Positions 44,311 to 53,964 of a stretch of 64,000 nucleotides of DNA are shown here, in pieces. The notes beneath the pieces are model-generated. The model was not told the origin of the DNA. It saw nothing but the letters and a program-made list of their open reading frames with translations, and did not search any database. Source of the DNA: Chryseobacterium aureum. GTDB lineage: Bacteria; Bacteroidota; Bacteroidia; Flavobacteriales; Weeksellaceae. Numbering within the stretch: the stretch's first letter is position 1; each line of letters begins with the position of its first letter. Location of the stretch: NCBI RefSeq assembly GCF_003971235.1, contig NZ_CP034661.1, positions 2,170,001 to 2,234,000 of the forward strand, read 5' to 3'. The position numbers and the translations under genes are program-made.

Positions 44311-45732
44311 TTATTTTATAAAATTGTATACATTGAACATCTGAACATCTTTGCCGCTCTTTTGAAGGAACATCATTTTGTTTACATTCGGAACATACTG
44401 AATCATGTTTCCGTCTGCAAAACCATAGTTTTGAAAGAAATTTCTTCCTTTGTAATCAAGGCTTACTTCCTGAGGCTTCAGATTGGCAAAATCAAAAACT
44501 TTCATAGAAAATCCAGTATTTCCAAAAGCCCCTTTAGGATAGAATGCAGAAATATAAAGTTTTTCTCCGGCCTCCACCAGATGAATTCTTTTTCCTGTAG
44601 AAGTTCCGGCAGCCACAAATTGCTTTACCTCTCCTTCCTTACTGAATTTGATCAGCATTCCTGCATCCAGTGAATAAACAGGATCAGGGAAACGGTTCAT
44701 TGCTGTAGGCATAGGCCTTGTAACGGTCTCCTGCTGAACAGCCATTAAAACCTCATCCCCTTTCACAATGGTTTTGATTACCTTCACATCACTCATATCT
44801 TTGCTTCCCGCCAGATTGGTATTGCTGATGACAGCTTTTCCAGACTTCATATCATAATACATTACCGTTCCGAAAGTACTTGCTCCAACGGTAACGGTAG
44901 CATTTTTTCTTCCAAAAGTAACCAGATAATCATTGTCGTTTTTACTGAATGCATATAATTTTTCTGGAATATATTTATCATCAAACGGAAGGTCTTTATC
45001 CTCCGTATTGGAAACAAGTTCCAGTTTATAAGATTCTTTCCATCCCGCAGCTTTGCGCAGAACAACAATTTTAGCAGAGTTGGTTAATGTTAAAGACTTT
45101 TCAACATAGTCACTGCTTAATGTAATTTCTTTGTTCCAAACCGGAGTAAGTGTTCTCAGATCCAATACCAGAACATCATTGACATTCTCTGTTTTTTTGT
45201 TGGCAAACCGGTCGTTGAAAATGGCTGCATATTTTCCGTTTTCTGAGAAAAGAACATAGGTTGTTCCTGACCTGTTGGTAGATTCAATGCTGTATTTTGC
45301 GATACTTTTCGTAGTAAAAGTACCTTCCTTTCTGCTGAAAACATGCTGAAAAACTTCTTTTCTGTTTTCTTTTCCGAAATACTCTTCTGTAAACGCTATA
45401 AACTTATCCTCATCAATCTGCTGAGAGCCCAGATAATTGTGAAGCACACCGTTTGTTTTATTGGCATAATCTTTTATATAGGTGTCTACAAGACTCCCGT
45501 TCTGATCCAGTTTTCTCATCAGTAATTTCTTGTGAGGGAAAACGTTTCTCATCAGTCCGTCAATATTGATAGCGCTGAACATATAAGAATTGTAATCATC
45601 TGCCAAAACCAGTTTATCATCGGTTTCAAGGTTGGCATCTACCGTAAATTTTGTTCCTTCAGTCACTTTCGTCTGCGCATAAGAGTACACAGAAGCGGTA
45701 ATGAATACCGAAGCAATAATCTGCTTAATCAT
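44311..45732 (-). CDS. Exported beta-propeller-like protein of unknown function
   Basis: The 473-residue product has a signal peptide (ending SVYSYAQ). The body has repeating beta-strand stretches such as YVLFSENGKYAAIFND, LVLDLRTLTPVWNKEI and DYLVTFGRKNATVTVG, which look like a propeller. No catalytic motif or T9SS tail is visible. It begins 10 bases after the stop of the exported gene at 45743, so they form one unit and may act together. I cannot assign a family. Confidence 0.6.
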   Translation of the reverse strand: MIKQIIASVFITASVYSYAQTKVTEGTKFTVDANLETDDKLVLADDYNSYMFSAINIDGLMRNVFPHKKLLMRKLDQNGSLVDTYIKDYANKTNGVLHNYLGSQQIDEDKFIAFTEEYFGKENRKEVFQHVFSRKEGTFTTKSIAKYSIESTNRSGTTYVLFSENGKYAAIFNDRFANKKTENVNDVLVLDLRTLTPVWNKEITLSSDYVEKSLTLTNSAKIVVLRKAAGWKESYKLELVSNTEDKDLPFDDKYIPEKLYAFSKNDNDYLVTFGRKNATVTVGASTFGTVMYYDMKSGKAVISNTNLAGSKDMSDVKVIKTIVKGDEVLMAVQQETVTRPMPTAMNRFPDPVYSLDAGMLIKFSKEGEVKQFVAAGTSTGKRIHLVEAGEKLYISAFYPKGAFGNTGFSMKVFDFANLKPQEVSLDYKGRNFFQNYGFADGNMIQYVPNVNKMMFLQKSGKDVQMFNVYNFIK

Positions 45733-45742
45733 ATTGTTTTCT

Positions 45743-46927
45743 TTAGTTATTATAAATTTTTTCTTCTAATCTTTTCAGTTCAAGATTGGCATCATAGGAC
45801 AGTTTGATATCCACCAGGTGTTCCTGTAATTCATTTAAATATTTCTCAGCTTCCTGGTAATTGCCTAAAGCGATATTTAATCTGATCAGGTTAAAATAAA
45901 TATACTCTCCTATCTTTTGATTGTAAAGCGCTTTCTTGTCGTTGTAATTTACTTTTGTCAAAGCGCTTTTCCACAGGTCAATTCCTTTCTGCATATTTTC
46001 CATGGCTACTTTATTCGGTGGATAATCTGATTTTGCCTGAAGTTTTTTCAGATTGGTAGTAACATAGATGTACGCTTTTTCCAGGTCATCATATTCTCCT
46101 TTATTTTTTACCGTTGCCAAGGCTACTGTGGAATTGATGGTCTGATATCCGAAGTTTTCATTGATAATATTCCTTGTACGGTCTATTATTCTCTGCAGGA
46201 ATCTTTTTTCCTGAGCATTCAGGTTAATTTCATTGGTTGGAACACTTGCAACTTCAGCAAAATCTGAAAAATAGGTTTTATCCAGTTTTACTGTTCCTCC
46301 TTGTTTTGCGATAATTCTGGTAGGCTGATTGGCAAATGTTTTCCCCTGGTTATCCTGGAAGTTGGTTCTTTCCATTTCAATGACAATATCAAGATAATTT
46401 CCCCCTTTTGAGAAACCAATCACATCTATTTGAGAAGCCAGGATTTTATTATCCACAATAAGGGCATCTTTCAGGTCGGGCTGCTGATAAACCGGCGTTG
46501 GAGGAATATTAAGAACAGGTCTTGAAGGAAGTCTCAGCATCGGGGCTCCGTTAGTTGCCGCAATTTTTTCAACAGCTGATAGTTTGCTGTATTCTGCGGA
46601 TTCCAGCTTATACTTTTCCTGAAGCTTTTTCACCTCAGCATCATAATCTTTTAATCTTTCTGCATGTTCATACTTCGCATTTTCAACATTCGTCTGATAA
46701 TTATCAATCTTTCTCTGATAATCTTCTTTCGACAATCTCACCACATCATCTTTGGTGATATTATAAGGAGATTTTACAGTAACCGTATAATTTCTGTTGG
46801 CAAGTTCCGTAGGAAAAACAGGTTCTTTTAAAAGCTGAAAGCTGATTGTTTCTTTATCAATCCTCTGAGCGTGTGTAAATCCGGAATAAAATAAAGGAAT
46901 TAAAAAAAAGAGTTTAAGTGTATTCAT
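45743..46927 (-). CDS. Exported protein of unknown function, partner of the next gene
   Basis: From the ATG at 46925-46927 the product has 394 residues, with a signal peptide (MNTLKLFFLIPLFYSGFTHAQ, one residue over is not conserved). A central coiled stretch (NAKYEHAERLKDYDAEVKKLQEK) is followed by a C-terminal helical repeat part (YFNLIRLNIALGNYQEAEKYL) like a TPR. A longer frame to 46978 is rejected because it would start inside the promoter. The next gene is 10 bases away. No known family. Confidence 0.6.
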   Translation of the reverse strand: MNTLKLFFLIPLFYSGFTHAQRIDKETISFQLLKEPVFPTELANRNYTVTVKSPYNITKDDVVRLSKEDYQRKIDNYQTNVENAKYEHAERLKDYDAEVKKLQEKYKLESAEYSKLSAVEKIAATNGAPMLRLPSRPVLNIPPTPVYQQPDLKDALIVDNKILASQIDVIGFSKGGNYLDIVIEMERTNFQDNQGKTFANQPTRIIAKQGGTVKLDKTYFSDFAEVASVPTNEINLNAQEKRFLQRIIDRTRNIINENFGYQTINSTVALATVKNKGEYDDLEKAYIYVTTNLKKLQAKSDYPPNKVAMENMQKGIDLWKSALTKVNYNDKKALYNQKIGEYIYFNLIRLNIALGNYQEAEKYLNELQEHLVDIKLSYDANLELKRLEEKIYNN

Positions 46928-46946
46928 AGTATCATAGTCTTCAGTG

Positions 46947-46979
46947 CAAATGTATAATAATTTCATCAAAATTTTCAAA
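46947..46979 (-). promoter_or_regulatory. Promoter (TTTG-N21-TACATTTG)
   Basis: On the minus strand TTTG (46976-46979) and TACATTTG (46947-46954) are 21 bases apart. Transcription should begin about 15 bases before the ATG at 46927, which fixes the start choice of that gene. Confidence 0.75.
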
Positions 46980-47018
46980 CAATATTTTTCCAGTTATGAG
47001 GTAAACGGATCATAAAAA

Positions 47019-47044
47019 AGGCAGCCACACGAATGCAACTGCCT
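47019..47044 (-). terminator. Terminator of the T9SS/GEVED gene
   Basis: On the minus strand AGGCAG and CTGCCT enclose 14 bases and are followed by TTTTTT. It lies 25 bases after the stop at 47070. Confidence 0.75.
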
Positions 47045-47069
47045 ACAGAAATTATTAACTCAAAAAATT

Positions 47070-49571
47070 TTATTTTTTAATGGCTTTGACTGTAGATTTT
47101 GAACCGTCTTTAAAGTTCATGGTCACTATGTATAAACCGGCATTCAATTCTCCTAACTGAAGTTCTGCAGTTGGATTATCGATCGTTTTCACGACTCTTC
47201 CCGCCACATCTGTAACCGTAACAGATTTCACATCTTTGATATCAGCCACATGCAGGATATCTTTGAAAGGATTAGGATATACGGTGATTTCTTTTTTCTT
47301 CAGGCTGGTCTCTGAAGTTGATAAAGAAGTCGCTACCTCAAATGTAAAATCAACAAATTCGCCTCTTGAAATAGCTGCACAGGCATTTGAAGGTGCTGTA
47401 CTGTTATAATCAGTCACCACTCTCATTCTGTAACTTCCCAGAGGAGTTCCTGCAGGTACTGTAATAGATCCTGAAGTGTTGGTGATGTATGTGTTCGTAA
47501 CAAACATTCTTTCTGAAGCTTCGAATGTTAAGTTATTATTCCAGTCTACCCAAACCCCTATTCCACATGTAGGGCCTCCGGCAGTGAATGATACAGAAGT
47601 GGTAGCTCCCGGTGCATTTATTATTTTATTATTTGTCGCCGTTAAGTTTTGATATCCACCCGCTACACTGGAGCCTGATGAATAGGCCATATCGATGAGA
47701 CTTCCTGTAGAACTGAAGGCAGAAAGCCATGAACTCTGGGAAGACGACGAAGGCAGGCAGTATCCTGTTCTTAACGTAGCCGATTCACTCCAGATACTCC
47801 TATCAGTACCACTACATACAGATCTTACCCATACATAATAATTGGTATCTGCAGCTAATGAATTCAATGGGGCGGAAGTGGTGGCAGAAGTTACAGAATT
47901 CGCAGCGTTTAAAACGGTTGCAGCATCAGGTGCTGTATTGGTGGTGCTGTAATAAACTTCGTATCCGTTTGCCGGAACTGAAGCAGGCGCCGTCCAACCG
48001 ATAGTTGCCGTGTTCAGAGTCACGTTTGATGCCGTTACTGCGGTAGGCTCTAGGCAGGAAGGAATAGTCTGAACCGTAATATTATCAATATAAATAGCAC
48101 GGCTGGTACCCCCTAAACCATGTTTGAACGCTAACTGCAAATCAGAACCTGCAGGAATATTAACAGTATATTGTGTATGCGTAGTCGTTAAACTAACAGG
48201 TGATCCAATTTGTGTAAAAGAAGCTGGATCCGCAGGATTTGACAAGGTACCAATGACGAGCGTAGTCCCTGTTGTTCCAGTTCTTGCATAGAATCTTACA
48301 CGCTTGGTTCCGTCTGAAAGATTAATCGTTGGAGGTGCCACTAACATCTGACTTCCTGCAGTACCGGTAGAATTATTAAGATAATAAGAATTAGGTGCAG
48401 AATAACTATTGGATGCAGCCACATATCCATACCCAGCAAATGATGTACTTTCGAGATATGCCCAGCAGCTTGGTGCATTGGTACTGGTATTAGAGCCAAC
48501 ACTTGTGGTATCAAAGTTCTCTGTATACGGAACAGTGAAAGTAGAACAAGCTGTTTTAAATGTTCCCGCAAAAGACCACACACTTTGACCTGTCGCTGTA
48601 TTACAATTGGATCTTACCCAGTAATAATACGTTGTATTTGAGTTAAGACCACCTATCGTTGTGCTGGTACCTGTTACTCCCGGATAAGTTGGGGTAACTG
48701 AGCCTGTTGGCGTTGTGTTTGAAGTACTGTGATATACATCATAGCTGGCAGCATTACCCGTCCATGACACTAAAGCAGAATTGGCTGTTATTCCTGATAC
48801 TGCCTGCAGTACAGGAGGCGCACAATCTGAATAAGCATCCGCTGAAAAAGCAAAAATATTCGGTAAACCGGAACCACTGGCTTTGGTTATTGTAACACTT
48901 TGTATAGGCTTCGCCTGGTTAGCTGCGTCTATAACCAGTTCACTTTGATATAATCTTGGATTGGTTCCACCCTCCGGAGAAGGAACATCATCACCAGCGG
49001 CAGGAGTTGCACCCGGCTTTTTAATCCTTCCGATTCCTTGAATAGCAAAATTACTTCCTCCATACCAGTCTGCTAAACTGATGCCTGAAAATGTCTGAGA
49101 ACTTCCATCTGTAAAGTTCACCACAACATTTACCGTTGAAGTACCACTTCCGCTTACGGCAAGCATATACAACTTGGTAACGGCTTTTGGTGCTGTAAAC
49201 GTTAAAGTTCCTACATCGTTGACTGCAGCCAGTCTTAACGAATTGTTCGCATTCAGACTTGCCAACTGAAAACTCAATCCCGGAGTGGTTGCTACTACAG
49301 AATTAATAATTCCGTCTAAAGGAATACCGTAGGTAATAGCAGCACTTGTGGAAGTCAGCTGAAAATCTTTAGCTACAAAAGCGTAAGAAACTCCATCTAC
49401 ATCATTATTGGTAGAAACTGTTGAAGAACCTATGCCGTTTGCAATTACATCAGCTGTTAAGCCTGAAGTAATCGGCATAGTCTGATAATTTTGAGCCATC
49501 ATTACACTGGCCGAAAAGAGAGCGATGGCGGGCACTACTCTAGAAAATAAATTTATTATCATTTTAATCAC
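47070..49571 (-). CDS. Secreted T9SS protein with Fn3 and GEVED domains
   Basis: The 833-residue protein begins with a signal peptide (about residues 1-26, ending SVMMAQ). Two fibronectin type III domains are visible near residues 255-340 (VSGITANSALVSWTGNA, LNSNTTYYYWVRSNC) and 505-600 (ATIGWTAPASVPANGYEVYY), with a jelly-roll-like segment between. A GEVED domain follows (residues 640-745: CGIGVWVDWNNNLTFEASER, SYRMRVVTDYN). The tail is a type A T9SS sorting domain (VYPNPFKDILHVADI, GLYIVTMNFKDGSKSTVKAIKK). The role is adhesion- or binding-like; the partner is unknown. Confidence 0.85.
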   Translation of the reverse strand: MIKMIINLFSRVVPAIALFSASVMMAQNYQTMPITSGLTADVIANGIGSSTVSTNNDVDGVSYAFVAKDFQLTSTSAAITYGIPLDGIINSVVATTPGLSFQLASLNANNSLRLAAVNDVGTLTFTAPKAVTKLYMLAVSGSGTSTVNVVVNFTDGSSQTFSGISLADWYGGSNFAIQGIGRIKKPGATPAAGDDVPSPEGGTNPRLYQSELVIDAANQAKPIQSVTITKASGSGLPNIFAFSADAYSDCAPPVLQAVSGITANSALVSWTGNAASYDVYHSTSNTTPTGSVTPTYPGVTGTSTTIGGLNSNTTYYYWVRSNCNTATGQSVWSFAGTFKTACSTFTVPYTENFDTTSVGSNTSTNAPSCWAYLESTSFAGYGYVAASNSYSAPNSYYLNNSTGTAGSQMLVAPPTINLSDGTKRVRFYARTGTTGTTLVIGTLSNPADPASFTQIGSPVSLTTTHTQYTVNIPAGSDLQLAFKHGLGGTSRAIYIDNITVQTIPSCLEPTAVTASNVTLNTATIGWTAPASVPANGYEVYYSTTNTAPDAATVLNAANSVTSATTSAPLNSLAADTNYYVWVRSVCSGTDRSIWSESATLRTGYCLPSSSSQSSWLSAFSSTGSLIDMAYSSGSSVAGGYQNLTATNNKIINAPGATTSVSFTAGGPTCGIGVWVDWNNNLTFEASERMFVTNTYITNTSGSITVPAGTPLGSYRMRVVTDYNSTAPSNACAAISRGEFVDFTFEVATSLSTSETSLKKKEITVYPNPFKDILHVADIKDVKSVTVTDVAGRVVKTIDNPTAELQLGELNAGLYIVTMNFKDGSKSTVKAIKK

Positions 49572-49761
49572 ATTTGTGGCGAAATTTAGTAAAAATAATA
49601 ATACAAAAAAGTTATTTTTAAATAAAAATCAATATAATTTCAATAAAAACAGAATATTATCATTCATAACTCTTAAAAATTATAAAAGCTTAAAAAAAGA
49701 TTAAAGAATACAGATCCGTTTTCTTATTGATTCTTAATTTTATTATTGAGAAATTAAATCC

Positions 49762-49769
49762 TATTTTTG
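49762..49769 (+). promoter_or_regulatory. -7 box of the aminotransferase gene
   Basis: TATTTTTG is a perfect TAnnTTTG and ends 20 bases before the ATG. No TTTG lies at the standard distance. Confidence 0.45.
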
Positions 49770-49789
49770 TCATACAAATTTTTTGAACA

Positions 49790-50995
49790 ATGCCGAATAT
49801 TTCAAACAGAGCACTGCATATGCCGCCATCGCCGGTAAGAAAACTGGTTCCCTTTGCGTTACAAGCAAAACAAAAAGGAATAAAAGTATATCACCTTAAT
49901 ATCGGGCAACCTGATATTGAAACTCCGGAAACAGCTTTAAATGCTTTAAAAAACATCGATTTAAAAGTATTGGAATATGCACTTTCTGAAGGGAATATAG
50001 AATACAGAAAAGCCCTTACAGACTATTATCATTCGTTAGGTTTTTCAGATCTTACTCCTGATAACTTCATCGTGACCAACGGAGGTTCCGAAGCCCTTAA
50101 CTTCGCTATTTCCACTTTATGTGATGAAGGTGATGAAGTGATTATTCCTGAGCCCTATTATGCCAACTACAATGGTTTTACCAGCACATTTGATGTAAAT
50201 GTAGTAGCAGTCCCTTCAACAATTGATACCGGCTTTGCGTTACCTCCTGTTGAAGAATTTGAGAAAAAAATTACCGAAAAAACAAGAGCAATTATTATCT
50301 GTAACCCAGGAAACCCTACCGGATATCTGTATACCCGTGAAGAGCTTCAAAAGCTTGCAGAAATTGCTTTAAAATATGACATCGTCATCATTTCTGATGA
50401 AGTATACAGAGAATATGTATATGACGGAAAACAGCAGATCTCAATGCTTGATTTCCCTGAACTGGCAGAAAACTGCATCATCATTGATTCAGAATCCAAG
50501 CGTTATTCCATGTGTGGAGTAAGAATCGGCTGTATGGTTACCCGTTCCAACAAAATCCGTAATGCTGCCATGCTTTTCGCACAGGCCAGATTAAGCCCGG
50601 TTCTTTTAGGACAGATTGCGGCAACAGCTGCACACCAAAATGACGGTCCTTACATCAGAGCTGTAAGAGAAGAATATACCCACAGACGAAATGTATTGGT
50701 AGACCTTTTAAATGCCATTCCAGGGGTAATCTGCCCTAAACCAAGAGGTGCTTTTTACTGTGTTGCAGAACTTCCGGTAGACGATACTGAGAAATTCGCA
50801 CAGTGGCTGCTTGAAAAATATGCTCTTAACAATGAGACAATCATGGTAGCACCGGCAGGAGGATTCTACAGTAACCCGGAATTAGGTAAGAAGCAGGTGA
50901 GAATTGCTTATGTTCTGAAAGAAGAAGATTTAAAAAGAAGTGCTGAAATCCTTAAGGAAGCTCTAAAGAAATACAGAGAAGAATTCAGCCTGTAA
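49790..50995 (+). CDS. PLP-dependent aminotransferase, aspartate aminotransferase type
   Basis: The 401-residue class I/II aminotransferase transfers amino groups between amino and keto acids with pyridoxal phosphate. Key parts are LNIGQPDIETP, TNGGSEALNFAI (cofactor phosphate), NPGNPTGYLYT, ISDEVYREYVY and the Lys in DSESKRYSMCGVRIGC that binds PLP. The length fits the aspartate group; other substrates such as aromatic amino acids cannot be excluded. It is cytoplasmic. A small lipoprotein gene and murB follow on the same strand with short gaps, so all three may be one operon. Confidence 0.92.
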   Translation: MPNISNRALHMPPSPVRKLVPFALQAKQKGIKVYHLNIGQPDIETPETALNALKNIDLKVLEYALSEGNIEYRKALTDYYHSLGFSDLTPDNFIVTNGGSEALNFAISTLCDEGDEVIIPEPYYANYNGFTSTFDVNVVAVPSTIDTGFALPPVEEFEKKITEKTRAIIICNPGNPTGYLYTREELQKLAEIALKYDIVIISDEVYREYVYDGKQQISMLDFPELAENCIIIDSESKRYSMCGVRIGCMVTRSNKIRNAAMLFAQARLSPVLLGQIAATAAHQNDGPYIRAVREEYTHRRNVLVDLLNAIPGVICPKPRGAFYCVAELPVDDTEKFAQWLLEKYALNNETIMVAPAGGFYSNPELGKKQVRIAYVLKEEDLKRSAEILKEALKKYREEFSL

Positions 50996-51005
50996 AACAT
51001 ATATT

Positions 51006-51491
51006 ATGCCGACAACAAAAAAACACCATCTGAAAATCCTGTTTTCGATTCTTTTGCTGTCGGCATTTTTTTCCTGTGATCCGAAAAAAACGGAGCAGCC
51101 CAATGTCCATAAAAATCCAAATGAGATTACCTTTATCAGTGTATCCGATGTTGGTGGAACTCTGGGCAATTACAGGATCATTAAAGCCACAAAAGATTCC
51201 GTTTTTGCAGAAAAAGGAATGACGGCCAACCAAACCCATAAAGCATGGGCATCAGCTATCAGTACAGAAACCTGGAAAAAGCTTATATCATCAGTAAAGA
51301 TTGCAGATCTTGACCATATCAAAAGCTCTCCAAGCCGGCAGTCTGTAGACGGTGTGGATGAAACATTCCAGATCCGCGCTCCAAAAAAGTCACATATCTA
51401 TGTGAATTCCTTTGTAGATACCTTACATTACAAACAGCTACAACAAGTAAAAGAACAATTAGACAAAATTCTTCCCAAAGAATACCAATAA
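51006..51491 (+). CDS. Small lipoprotein of unknown function
   Basis: The 161-residue product has a lipoprotein signal (LLLSAFFSC, Cys24). The mature part shows EITFISVSDVGGTLGNYRI, HKAWASAISTETWKKLISS and a C-terminal helix, with no family I can name. It lies 10 bases after the aminotransferase and two bases before murB, so it is surely co-transcribed. Similar lipoproteins occur in Flavobacteriia (recollection). Envelope location only. Confidence 0.65.
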   Translation: MPTTKKHHLKILFSILLLSAFFSCDPKKTEQPNVHKNPNEITFISVSDVGGTLGNYRIIKATKDSVFAEKGMTANQTHKAWASAISTETWKKLISSVKIADLDHIKSSPSRQSVDGVDETFQIRAPKKSHIYVNSFVDTLHYKQLQQVKEQLDKILPKEYQ

Positions 51492-51493
51492 AC

Positions 51494-52507
51494 ATGCAGG
51501 AAAATTTTTCATTAAAACCTTATAATACATTCGGGGTTGAAGCGCAAGCCCGCTATTTTACTGAAGTCAACAGTATTGATGCATTAAAAGAGGCACTTAT
51601 TTTCTCGAAGGCCAACGGTCTTCAGCTTCTGTTTTTAGGAGGCGGAAGTAATATTCTTCTGACCCAAGATTTTGACGGCCTTGCCATCAAGCTGAATTTA
51701 AAAGGTATTTCTGAAGAGCCCCTTAATGAGAATGAAGTACTGGTCACCGCAAAAGCAGGTGAAAACTGGAATGAATTGGTAATGTACTGCCTGGAGAAAA
51801 ATTTTGGAGGGCTGGAAAATCTTTCTTTAATTCCCGGAAATGTAGGAACTTCTCCCATGCAGAATATCGGAGCATACGGAACAGAAATAAAAGATGTTTT
51901 TGTAAGCTGTAAAGTTTTGAATCTGGAAACCCTGGAAATTGAAGATTTTGATCTGGAAAAATGCAGATTTGGATACAGAGATTCTATTTTTAAGCAGGAA
52001 GGGAAAGGAAAATACGTGATTCTGGAGGTTACTTTTAAACTTACTCAAAAGAATCACCATATCAAAACCGAGTATGGAGCAATCAAATCTGAACTGGAAA
52101 ACCTGGGCATACAAAACCCTACTATTCAGGATGTTTCCAAAGCGGTGATCAATATCCGCCGAAGCAAGTTACCGGATCCTAAAGAAATTGGAAATGCAGG
52201 AAGTTTTTTCAAGAATCCTACGATTCCTCTGGCTCAGTTTGAAGCGTTGAAACAAAAATTTGAAAATATCCAGGGGTATCCCAGCGGAGATAGGGTCAAA
52301 GTTCCCGCAGGATGGCTGATTGAGCAATGCGGATGGAAAGGAAAGCAGATTGGCAATGCAGCTTCCCATGCATTACAGTCACTGGTCATTATCAATGCCA
52401 CAGGAAATGCTACCGGAAAAGAAATTTTCGATTTTTCTACGCAGATCATTACCTCTGTAAAAGAAAAATTTGGGATAGAACTGGAAAGAGAAGTGAATAT
52501 TGTCTAA
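51494..52507 (+). CDS. murB: UDP-N-acetylenolpyruvoylglucosamine reductase MurB
   Basis: MurB reduces the MurA product with NADPH and FAD to give UDP-MurNAc in the cytoplasm. The 337 residues fit type I MurB. The FAD motifs LGGGSNILL and IPGNVGTSPMQNIGAYG are clear, as are RFGYRDSIFK, GNAGSFFKNP (catalytic Ser region) and AGWLIEQCGWKGKQIGNAASHALQ. The start ATG follows the lipoprotein stop by two bases. MurA is also in the window, about 22 kb away, and is not part of this unit. Confidence 0.96.
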   Translation: MQENFSLKPYNTFGVEAQARYFTEVNSIDALKEALIFSKANGLQLLFLGGGSNILLTQDFDGLAIKLNLKGISEEPLNENEVLVTAKAGENWNELVMYCLEKNFGGLENLSLIPGNVGTSPMQNIGAYGTEIKDVFVSCKVLNLETLEIEDFDLEKCRFGYRDSIFKQEGKGKYVILEVTFKLTQKNHHIKTEYGAIKSELENLGIQNPTIQDVSKAVINIRRSKLPDPKEIGNAGSFFKNPTIPLAQFEALKQKFENIQGYPSGDRVKVPAGWLIEQCGWKGKQIGNAASHALQSLVIINATGNATGKEIFDFSTQIITSVKEKFGIELEREVNIV

Positions 52508-52522
52508 AAATATTATTCGTAA

Positions 52523-52562
52523 AACAACAAAAGGGATATTTTGCTATATCCCTTTTGTTGTT
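52523..52562. terminator. Strong bidirectional terminator after murB
   Basis: A 17-base perfect stem (AACAACAAAAGGGATAT with its complement) and a six-base loop. It separates murB from the convergent esterase-like gene. Confidence 0.92.
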
Positions 52563-52583
52563 ATATTTCATTATTCAACGAAA

Positions 52584-53699
52584 CTAATTTTTATTAACGG
52601 TAAATACATTTTTTTTGCCCGTGTTTGTAATAGAGTGGATCAAATAGCTCCCTTTTTCTATTTTACTTAAGTCTATTGTTGAGTTTTTCCCCCTAAAAGC
52701 ATTATCTTCAAGAACCTTCCTTCCAAAAAAAGAATATACTTCTACAGAAACAATTTCTTCCGGCGATTGTATATTGACTAAACCAGTTGTAGGATTGGGA
52801 AAGTATTTTATCTCAACATCCGTTTGCCCTTCCTTATCTGTTTTGCTGTCATTCGCTATTTCAGCCGTCCTATTCTGACTGCCTCCTGAGTTAACTGAAA
52901 GACCTAGACGGATATATTCATTATAGTATCGCTTTCCCATTTCCCGCAATCCGTTTGAATCAAAATGAATATCATCAAAGTAATCGTTGGGTTTTGAAAT
53001 AACAAAAGGAATGGTAGGATCTGCAAAACCTGTATTAACAACTCTTGAGGGGGTATTTTTAATAATTGTATTGGTCTCTACCCTGCTTGGCGAGGCATTT
53101 GCCCAAAAGGGAACCAATCCGCCAAGAATGAATTTAAGTCCCTCAGGATCAGCCTGTTTAATATCATTTCTCATATCGGCAATCAACTTATCCAGGGCTT
53201 GTTGATATCCATTTGTAGGGCCCGCATTATATTCACCCTGATGCCATAGAATGGCTACTACCTTACTTCCGGGAATATTGTCCAATACATAATTGGTCCT
53301 GCTGATCGCATCATTATAAAGAGTAGTTCCCTTTACCCAAGATTCAATGGCCGTTCCTGCATAACCACAGGGAATAATAAGAACTTTCCTGTTAGAATGA
53401 GCCAACATGTTTTCGGCGTACAGATTGGCAAATGTAATGACAAAACTATTCCGGTCAGCGGCTCTTGTCCAGAAGTCCAATGAGGGGGTTGCCTTATCAA
53501 TTCTGTAGTCTTTTCCATCATATCTTTTTAAAGCATATACTTTGGAATTCACGATATCCTTTTCTGGTTCCAGCGGATATCCGTAATGGGTATTGGATTG
53601 CCCGGCAACCAGGATTACATCATATCCCTCACAGCTTTGCGCATAGGTGCGGGAGAATATAATCAGGAAAAAAAAGAAGAATACATAACTTTTTCTCAT
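52584..53699 (-). CDS. Secreted SGNH/SASA-type carbohydrate esterase with T9SS tail
   Basis: The 371-residue protein has a signal peptide (ending RTYAQ) and a sialate O-acetylesterase-like domain. Block I reads VILVAGQSN with the nucleophile Ser, followed by GYAGTAIESWVKG, AILWHQGEYN and the Asp-His pair in YFDDIHFDSNG. The last 75 residues are a type A T9SS domain (YFPNPTTGLVNIQSPEEI, GSYLIHSI). It probably removes acetyl groups from surface or host glycans outside the cell. It stands alone between two terminators or gaps. Confidence 0.88.
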   Translation of the reverse strand: MRKSYVFFFFFLIIFSRTYAQSCEGYDVILVAGQSNTHYGYPLEPEKDIVNSKVYALKRYDGKDYRIDKATPSLDFWTRAADRNSFVITFANLYAENMLAHSNRKVLIIPCGYAGTAIESWVKGTTLYNDAISRTNYVLDNIPGSKVVAILWHQGEYNAGPTNGYQQALDKLIADMRNDIKQADPEGLKFILGGLVPFWANASPSRVETNTIIKNTPSRVVNTGFADPTIPFVISKPNDYFDDIHFDSNGLREMGKRYYNEYIRLGLSVNSGGSQNRTAEIANDSKTDKEGQTDVEIKYFPNPTTGLVNIQSPEEIVSVEVYSFFGRKVLEDNAFRGKNSTIDLSKIEKGSYLIHSITNTGKKNVFTVNKN

Positions 53700-53964
53700 A
53701 AAAATGGTATTAATTTCAGGATTAAATATATTCTGCTTGCGGCATAATAAAAAGGGGCAGAATCAAAATCACCCATTACATACAGAAAAAATCCAAAATG
53801 AGTGAATAATATTTCACAATCAAATGAACATTCATTAAAATTTATACTTTATTATCTTCTGTTTTAGAGGTATATGAATAAAAAATCGCATAAAATTTCG
53901 TTCAAAAAACAGAAAAATGGTTACTTTTAACGAGAATTAAATAGTAGTCTTAAAAAAACACAGC

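Noticed and set aside
46928-46978. Upstream start of the exported protein at 45743
   Set aside because: It would place a start codon inside the promoter and hide the signal peptide that begins at 46927.
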